From JALYIM01 sp040003205 (GTDB lineage Bacteria > Acidobacteriota > Terriglobia > Terriglobales > Acidobacteriaceae): 10,592 bases of DNA. Below are positions 5,333 through 10,592 of this stretch, piece by piece. The DNA lies in the NCBI GenBank assembly GCA_040003205.1, contig JBDUDA010000097.1, positions 1-10,592 on the forward strand. Reading direction: 5' to 3'. The translations under genes were made by a program, and so were the position numbers. Each line of letters opens with the position of its first letter. Position 1 is the stretch's first letter. The notes under the pieces are model-generated. The model did no database searches. It saw only the letters and a program-made list of their open reading frames with translations, and was not told the origin of the DNA.

Positions 5333-8300
5333 ATGTTTGTTGATTTCTTTATAAGACGCCCGGTGTTTGCCACGGTCTGCTCGTTGCTGATCATTCTTGC
5401 AGGCGCCGTCGTTATACCGTCATTGCCCATCGCGCAGTTCCCCAACCTCGCACCTCCACAAATTCAGATCTCGAGTTTTTATGTCGGCGCCAGCGCGCAG
5501 ACGGTCGAGTCGGGAGTCACAATTCCTCTTGAACAGCAGATCAACGGCGCCGAAGGGATGAAATACATCACTTCAACCAGCGGCAACGATGGATCCAGTT
5601 CCATTACCGCCACCTTCGATCTGAATCGCGACCCTGATCTGGCTGCGGTTGATATTGAGAACCGGGTGAACACCGCTCAGGGCCGGTTGCCGAATGCGGT
5701 CAAATCCACTGGCGTGACAATCACTAAGTCATCGAGCGCTTTTGTGTTCGGCGCGGCGGTGTATTCCGAGGACGGCCGTTACGATCCTTTGTTCATGAGC
5801 AACTATCTCGACGTTTACGTCCGGGACGCTTTGAAACGAGTGAAGGGAGTAGCCAATGTAATTATTTTCGGAGAGCGCAAGTATTCGATGAGGCTATGGC
5901 TCGATCCCGTGCGCATGGCCAGCCGCGGACTGACGGCATCGGATGTGGTGACTGCACTGTCGGAGCAAAACGTCGAAGTGGCCGCCGGCCAGGTCGGTCA
6001 GCCTCCCATCACTCGTGGACAATCCTTTCAGATAAGTGTGCGAGTCGTGGGCCGCCTGAATGAGCCAGGTCAATTTGAAAACATCATCCTCAAAACCAAT
6101 GAAAATGGCACGCTGGTGCGCCTGCGCGACGTGGGACGCGCTGAACTGGGAGCTGAGGCCTATAGCTCTGATCTGATGTTCAATGGGCGCGAAGCTGTGG
6201 GTCTAGGCATCCTGCAACTCTCCAACGCCAACGCGCTTGAAGTGGATCGCCTGGCAATCGCGGAACTGGATCGCCTGTCTAAACACTTTCCTCCCGGCAT
6301 GAAATATCAAAATGCTTTCGATACCACCGATGCCGTTGGAGAATCCATTCGCGATGTTTTGACCACCTTGCTTCAGGCAATTGCGCTCGTCATCCTCGTC
6401 ATATTTATCTTTCTTGAAGACTGGCGGACGACCGTCATTCCCGCCATCACAATTCCGGTTTCGCTGATTGGTACCTTCGCATTCGTCAAGCTGCTGGGAT
6501 TTTCCATCAACACCCTGACGCTGTTCGGAATTACGCTGGCCACGGGCTTGGTGGTTGACGACGCCATCGTGGTTATCGAAAACATCGAACGCCATTTGCA
6601 GGAGGGCGAGAGCGACCCCCACAAAGCGGCCTCTGCTGCGATGGGCGAAGTGGCAGGGGCCGTCATTGCCACGTCCTTAGTGTTGGTCGCCGTTTTCGTA
6701 CCCGTGGCATTTTTCCCCGGTACCACTGGCATCCTGTTCCGCCAGTTTGCTTTGACCATCGCTTTCTCAATTGCGATTTCCGCCTTCAACGCTTTGACTC
6801 TGACCCCTGCACTCTCCGCTCTGTTGCTGGGACGGCCGCACGGAACCAAGGGTTGGTTCTTTCGCGGCGTAGACCGCGTTCTGGGTGCGGTAACCGACGG
6901 CTATCGGAAATCATTGCGCGTATTTCTCGGAATGCGATGGGCCGCAGTTGCGCTGTTTTTGGTTGGACTCGGCTTGACCTACTTCATCTTCCAGCGCGTG
7001 CCAAAAGGCTTCGTGCCCAACGAAGATCAAGGATATTTCATTATTTTGGTGCAGGCGCCCGCCGGCGCTTCGCTCGAATACACGAGAGGAATCGAACAAC
7101 AAGTACAGCATGTTCTCGCCGATGTTCCGGAGATCCAGGGCGTGTTCGCCATCAGTGGATTCAGCTTCAGTGGCAACGCAGCCAATCTTGGGATTATTTT
7201 CGGACCTCTCAATCCGTACTCGAAGCGTAAAGGAGACCAACACTCCGCCGCCGCCGTCGTGCAAAGGCTGCGAGGTCCGCTGTTTGGTATCAACGGTGCC
7301 TTGATCATTCCATTTTTACCGCCTCCAGTGCAGGGCTTGGGGTCATTTGGAGGATTTCAGTTTGAAGTGCAGGACCAGGGTGGACACACGCTACAGGAAC
7401 TGGCCACCGTCACCGGCAATCTTGTTCGCCAGGGGAATTCGGGCAAAGAATTGGCCGGCCTATACTCCAGCTACACGGCGAACGATCCGCAGTTTTTATT
7501 GACGATTGATCGCGAAAAGGCCAAGAGTCTCCACGTTCCACTGGCGCAGATCACCGACACGCTCGGCGTCTACATGGGATCGGCGTATGTGAACGATTTC
7601 GATTTCAACAATCGCTCCTACCGCGTTTACGTCCAGGCAGATCAGCAGTTTCGCGCACGATCGCAGGATATGCAGCAGTATTACGTCCGCTCTGACAGCG
7701 GATCGATGATTCCTCTACAGAATCTAGTCACAATCACTCAGACGGCGACTCCCCAGGTCATCAGTCATTACAATTTATTCCGCTCGGCTGAGATTAACGG
7801 TTCGCCGGCTCTCGGCCTCAGTTCCGGGCAAGCCATCACCAGCATGGAGGCCCTCAGCAAGAAGTTGCTGCCTCAGGGATACACTTACGAATGGTCGGGA
7901 TTATCCCTGGAAGAACTGGCCTCGGGTAAAACGACCGCGATTTTATTCGGGCTGGGTATCGTGGTGGTCTATCTAACTCTTTCGGCGCAATACGAAAGTT
8001 TTGTACTGCCGTTCATTGTGCTGCTCGCAGTGCCGATGGCGCTTCTCGGCGCACTCACCGCGCAATATTTGCGAGGCCTGGAAAATGACGTCTACTGTCA
8101 GATCGGATTGGTAATGTTGGTCGGCCTCTCCAGCAAAAACGCCATCCTGATCGTGGAATTTGCCGAACAACTTCGCAAGCAGGGTATGCCGCTTCTGGAG
8201 GCTGCCATTGAATCGGCGAGAATCCGTTTACGGCCCATTCTCATGACTTCGTTAGCCTTCATTCTTGGTATCGTGCCGTTGATGTTTGCTCGCGGCGCCG

Positions 8301-8470
8301 GCGAAGTCGGACGACATTCCGTGGGCACAACGGTGTTCGGCGGAATGATCGCCTCCACCGCGCTGAATCTATTTTTTATCCCGGTCCTGTATTACATCAT
8401 TGAGGGGTGGCGCGAGGGCGGTGCCACCAAGCACGTGGACAAGACAATTCTCGCCGAGGAGACCGTATGA
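5333..8470 (+). CDS. RND multidrug efflux permease, HAE1 family (AcrB/MexB-like)
   Basis: A 1045-residue inner-membrane drug/proton antiporter, full length for the family. It starts with the standard MFVDFFIRRPVFATV and a first membrane segment (about 11-30). The large periplasmic porter loop follows (about 31-340), including IPLEQQINGAEGMKYI. Membrane segments 2-6 contain the proton-relay motif GLVVDDAIVVIENIER with Asp409-Asp410. A seventh segment lies near 535-553. The second periplasmic loop includes VPKGFVPNEDQGYF (557-569) and a glycine-rich FLPPPVQGLGSFGGFQFE stretch. The final block contains GLSSKNAILIVEFAEQL with Lys935, matching the AcrB relay lysine, and ARIRLRPILMTS. All relay residues are present, so the pump should be functional. 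It is downstream of its adaptor; an outer-membrane partner is not encoded here. The stop codon overlaps the next start. Confidence 0.96.
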   Translation: MFVDFFIRRPVFATVCSLLIILAGAVVIPSLPIAQFPNLAPPQIQISSFYVGASAQTVESGVTIPLEQQINGAEGMKYITSTSGNDGSSSITATFDLNRDPDLAAVDIENRVNTAQGRLPNAVKSTGVTITKSSSAFVFGAAVYSEDGRYDPLFMSNYLDVYVRDALKRVKGVANVIIFGERKYSMRLWLDPVRMASRGLTASDVVTALSEQNVEVAAGQVGQPPITRGQSFQISVRVVGRLNEPGQFENIILKTNENGTLVRLRDVGRAELGAEAYSSDLMFNGREAVGLGILQLSNANALEVDRLAIAELDRLSKHFPPGMKYQNAFDTTDAVGESIRDVLTTLLQAIALVILVIFIFLEDWRTTVIPAITIPVSLIGTFAFVKLLGFSINTLTLFGITLATGLVVDDAIVVIENIERHLQEGESDPHKAASAAMGEVAGAVIATSLVLVAVFVPVAFFPGTTGILFRQFALTIAFSIAISAFNALTLTPALSALLLGRPHGTKGWFFRGVDRVLGAVTDGYRKSLRVFLGMRWAAVALFLVGLGLTYFIFQRVPKGFVPNEDQGYFIILVQAPAGASLEYTRGIEQQVQHVLADVPEIQGVFAISGFSFSGNAANLGIIFGPLNPYSKRKGDQHSAAAVVQRLRGPLFGINGALIIPFLPPPVQGLGSFGGFQFEVQDQGGHTLQELATVTGNLVRQGNSGKELAGLYSSYTANDPQFLLTIDREKAKSLHVPLAQITDTLGVYMGSAYVNDFDFNNRSYRVYVQADQQFRARSQDMQQYYVRSDSGSMIPLQNLVTITQTATPQVISHYNLFRSAEINGSPALGLSSGQAITSMEALSKKLLPQGYTYEWSGLSLEELASGKTTAILFGLGIVVVYLTLSAQYESFVLPFIVLLAVPMALLGALTAQYLRGLENDVYCQIGLVMLVGLSSKNAILIVEFAEQLRKQGMPLLEAAIESARIRLRPILMTSLAFILGIVPLMFARGAGEVGRHSVGTTVFGGMIASTALNLFFIPVLYYIIEGWREGGATKHVDKTILAEETV
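8456..8461 (+). promoter_or_regulatory. Shine-Dalgarno for the metallophosphoesterase, inside the permease 3' end
   Basis: GAGGAG at 8456-8461 is 5 nt before the ATG at 8467, and that ATG shares ATGA with the permease stop (8468-8470). This decides the start: the longer in-frame reading from 8407 would add 20 basic residues before the signal peptide. The arrangement suggests translational coupling to the permease. Confidence 0.75.
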
Positions 8471-9597
8471 TCGCTCGCGTGTTCTGCATGCGAAGGGAAA
8501 TTTACAGTTTGGTGGCAGCGCTTTTTCTGCTTTCAATGTCCCTTGTCTCCGCCCAATCGAACGATGCGACGGCGGAACCGAGTCCATGGACTTTCGCCGT
8601 CTCAGGAGACTCCCGCAATTGCGGCGATGTTGTAATGCCCGCCATTGCTGCCGGCGCCATACGGGATAAGGCAGCCTTCTACTGGCATCTGGGAGACTTG
8701 CGCGCAATTTCGGACTTCGATCAGGACATGAAGCAGGTTGCAACCGCCCAGGGGAAAACCCTCTCCATCGGAGAATACGAAGCCCAGGCGTGGAACGATG
8801 TCATCCAGAATCAGATCGTCCCCTTCGGAGCGATACCTTTTTATCTGGGAATTGGGAATCATGAAACCGTACTGCCAAAAACTCGCGCGGAGTTCATCGT
8901 ACAGTTTGCCGATTGGCTCAATTCTCCATCGCTGAAGGAACAGCGGTTAAAAGACGATCCAAAGGACCATCGCCTGAAAACTTATTATCACTGGCTACGC
9001 GATGGAATTGATTTCATCAATCTGGATAACGCGACTCGCGATCAGTTTGACGCTGAACAACTGAAGTGGTTTGAAGCGCTGATCGCGCGCGACAAATCAG
9101 ATGGGTCTGTGCGAACGCTGGTAGTCGGCATGCATGAAGCGCTGCCTGCAAGCATTTCCGCCAACCACAGCATGAATGAGTCGGGAGAAGGCGAGCAAAG
9201 CGGTACTCGCGTTTATCAGGACCTGCTCAAGCTGCAAAATGAAACCCATAAAACTATCTACGTGCTCGCCAGCCATTCGCACTTTTTCATGGAGGGAATT
9301 TTTAATACGGAATACTGGCGCTCTCACGGAGGCGTGCTCCCGGGCTGGATCGTCGGAACTGCGGGTGCCGAGCGCTATCCATTGCCCCCAAACTCAAGCG
9401 CCGCAAAAATCGCAATCACAAACGTTTACGGATATCTATTGGCCACCGTGAATCCACCTGGTCAGCCGCCGGGAACAATCAGCTTCGCATTCAAACAATT
9501 CGAGACCAATAATATTCCGGGCGATGTCGTTCAACGCTACACGCAGCCGTTCGTAAATGAATGCTTCTCAGGAAACCGGCGAACCAAGGGTTTTTAA
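8467..9597 (+). CDS. Secreted calcineurin-like / purple-acid-phosphatase-like metallophosphoesterase
   Basis: A 376-residue predicted exported protein. An N-terminal basic region (IARVFCMRR) and hydrophobic core (about 13-26) end in SLVSAQS, a signal-peptidase I-like site. Five blocks follow the order of the metallophosphoesterase fold: SGDSR (46-50), HLGDLR (74-79), GIGNHET (128-134), VVGMHE (219-224) and ASHSHF (268-273). Metal-ligand candidates are Asp48, Asp77, Asn131, His223, His270 and His272. The order GD, GD, GNHE, VxxH, xHxH is closest to purple acid phosphatases. However, the first motif has Arg50 where DxH enzymes have His, the second lacks the usual Asp or Tyr (GDLRA), and the last is SHSH rather than GHxH. 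A phosphoesterase acting in the periplasm or outside the cell is inferred; the substrate is unknown. It overlaps the RND permease stop and is probably co-translated with it. Confidence 0.82.
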   Translation: MIARVFCMRREIYSLVAALFLLSMSLVSAQSNDATAEPSPWTFAVSGDSRNCGDVVMPAIAAGAIRDKAAFYWHLGDLRAISDFDQDMKQVATAQGKTLSIGEYEAQAWNDVIQNQIVPFGAIPFYLGIGNHETVLPKTRAEFIVQFADWLNSPSLKEQRLKDDPKDHRLKTYYHWLRDGIDFINLDNATRDQFDAEQLKWFEALIARDKSDGSVRTLVVGMHEALPASISANHSMNESGEGEQSGTRVYQDLLKLQNETHKTIYVLASHSHFFMEGIFNTEYWRSHGGVLPGWIVGTAGAERYPLPPNSSAAKIAITNVYGYLLATVNPPGQPPGTISFAFKQFETNNIPGDVVQRYTQPFVNECFSGNRRTKGF

Positions 9598-9606
9598 TCG
9601 AAGCTT

Positions 9607-10503
9607 CTAGTTGCGACGGTAAACCCGAACGTAATCCACCAGCATCATTTGCGGATACCTGCTGCTGCTGTCTGGATCTCCTGGCCAGTTTCCTCCTACC
9701 GCAAGATCCAGAATGATGAAGAAAGGGTGGCTGTACACCCAGGCAGCGGTCTGGGGTAGATCGGCGGGAGTGCGAGTGGCGTAAAGCTTGTCATCTACGT
9801 AGAAACTCATTCGCTCCGGCTCCCACTCCACGGCGTAGAGGTGATAATCGTCAGCAAAGCGGCCGCCCGTCATCGAAAATGCCGAGCCGATTGCCTTATC
9901 ACCGGAATATCCTGGGCCATGAATCGTGCCGTGAATTGTAGACGGCTCGCTGCCGATGTTTTCCATGATGTCGATTTCGCCGCACCCCGGCCAATGAATC
10001 CTCCCGATGTCGTTGCCTAAAAGCCAGAAGGCCGGCCAGATGCCCTGCCCGAACGGAATTTTGATTCGCGCCTCGAAACGTCCGTAAACTTGTTCGAATA
10101 TGCCCGCAGTGTTCAACCTTGCTGAACTGTATTCACGCTTGATTCCGTCCGCGCCAGTGAAGGGTTCTTTGATCGCCGTCATCACCAGGTTTCCGTTTTT
10201 GATTTGCGCATTCTCTCGACGGCTGGTGTAGTACTCGAGTTCATTGTTTCCCCAGCCGTTTCCACCCTCTTCCATCTTCCATTTCGAAGCGTCAACAAGA
10301 GACCCGTCGGGCGCACTGAATTCGTCGCTCCACACAAGAGTCCACGCCGCCTTCGGAGAACTCTTGGCGGGCGATTCAGCGGGCAAATTAACGGCTTTTG
10401 GCGGATTAGCCGGCTCCGTTGGAGTCGGGACGGAAGAAGTCTTTCGATGCGCGCAGGACGCTAGCATTAGAGCCAATGCAAAAAAAAGCGGTAACTTTTG
10501 CAT
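9607..10503 (-). CDS. Glycoside hydrolase family 16 endo-beta-1,3(4)-glucanase lipoprotein
   Basis: A 298-residue predicted surface or periplasmic lipoprotein that should cleave beta-1,3- or mixed-linked glucans (laminarin-type). From the chosen ATG (10503) the protein has a compact signal MQKLPLFFALALMLASC with lipidated Cys17. A Pro/Ala/Ser-rich linker (about 20-52) and the GH16 jelly-roll domain follow. Motifs are TLVWSDEF (55-62), GWGNNELEYYT (83-93), GIWPAFWLLG (154-163) and the catalytic GEIDIMEN (175-182) with nucleophile Glu176, Asp178 and acid/base Glu181. The methionine in that motif marks the beta-bulge, laminarinase-like branch. A longer in-frame start at 10557 would add 18 residues before the signal. 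Neither start has a strong Shine-Dalgarno, and the signal-peptide shape favours 10503. The gene converges on the metallophosphoesterase with 9 bp between stops and no clear terminator. Confidence 0.92.
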   Translation of the reverse strand: MQKLPLFFALALMLASCAHRKTSSVPTPTEPANPPKAVNLPAESPAKSSPKAAWTLVWSDEFSAPDGSLVDASKWKMEEGGNGWGNNELEYYTSRRENAQIKNGNLVMTAIKEPFTGADGIKREYSSARLNTAGIFEQVYGRFEARIKIPFGQGIWPAFWLLGNDIGRIHWPGCGEIDIMENIGSEPSTIHGTIHGPGYSGDKAIGSAFSMTGGRFADDYHLYAVEWEPERMSFYVDDKLYATRTPADLPQTAAWVYSHPFFIILDLAVGGNWPGDPDSSSRYPQMMLVDYVRVYRRN

Positions 10504-10592
10504 GGTGGACTTTTCAGGAATTATGGTCTTTAAACACGGCTTCTCTGCAGCGTTCATAAATTGTCCAATCGACTCTATTCTAGACAGACGTT

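Noticed and set aside
6203..6849. Overlapping 139- and 158-codon frames on the - strand inside the RND permease
   Set aside because: They are antisense to highly conserved permease motifs and have low-complexity, unfamiliar translations.
8407..8466. Longer N-terminus for the metallophosphoesterase
   Set aside because: It would overlap the permease C-terminus by about 60 bp and put a basic stretch before the signal peptide; the GAGGAG and ATGA overlap support 8467.
9598..9608. GAAGCTTC palindrome between the convergent metallophosphoesterase and GH16 genes
   Set aside because: An 8-bp self-complementary site with no loop or T-run cannot act as a terminator and is likely chance.

Overview
The window looks like chromosomal DNA from a Gram-negative soil or environmental bacterium, most likely an Acidobacteriota (Terriglobia-like) genome. 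This is inferred from three things: a hydrophobe/amphiphile-exporter (HAE1) RND pump with a lipoprotein adaptor, several secreted lipoproteins (one with a bacterial Ig-like domain), and a moderately GC-rich composition. No rRNA or other decisive marker is present, so the phylum is a guess. Genes are densely packed. The longest stretch without a gene is about 194 bp (3908-4101), and I see no insertion sequence, integrase, CRISPR array or prophage gene.

Left part, + strand (1-2276): the C-terminal part of N-carbamoylputrescine amidase (aguB, cut by the window edge) is followed 9 bp later by agmatine deiminase (aguA). The two carry out successive steps from agmatine to putrescine and are almost certainly one operon. 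Next come tadA, the tRNA adenosine-34 deaminase, and a complete tRNA-Ser(CGA) with an encoded CCA, followed by a short hairpin and T-run that may be its terminator.

Middle, - strand (2346-3907): a low-specificity L-threonine aldolase (ltaE-like) lies upstream of a small lipoprotein with one Big_2-like Ig domain. The 104-bp gap between them holds a perfect 10-bp inverted repeat.

Right part, + strand (4102-9597): an RND efflux operon made of a periplasmic adaptor lipoprotein, an inner-membrane HAE1 permease, and a secreted calcineurin-like/purple-acid-phosphatase-like metallophosphoesterase whose start codon overlaps the permease stop (ATGA). No outer-membrane TolC-like gene and no regulator lie in the window. 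Two small hairpins sit between adaptor and permease. A GH16 beta-glucanase lipoprotein on the - strand converges on the phosphoesterase with only 9 bp between them.

Most of the window is ordinary metabolic and envelope gene content. I do not see convincing evidence for a wholly new system. The most unusual item is the coupling of a secreted metallophosphoesterase with altered metal-site motifs to an RND pump permease. The other items are small intergenic inverted repeats and a few odd translation starts.
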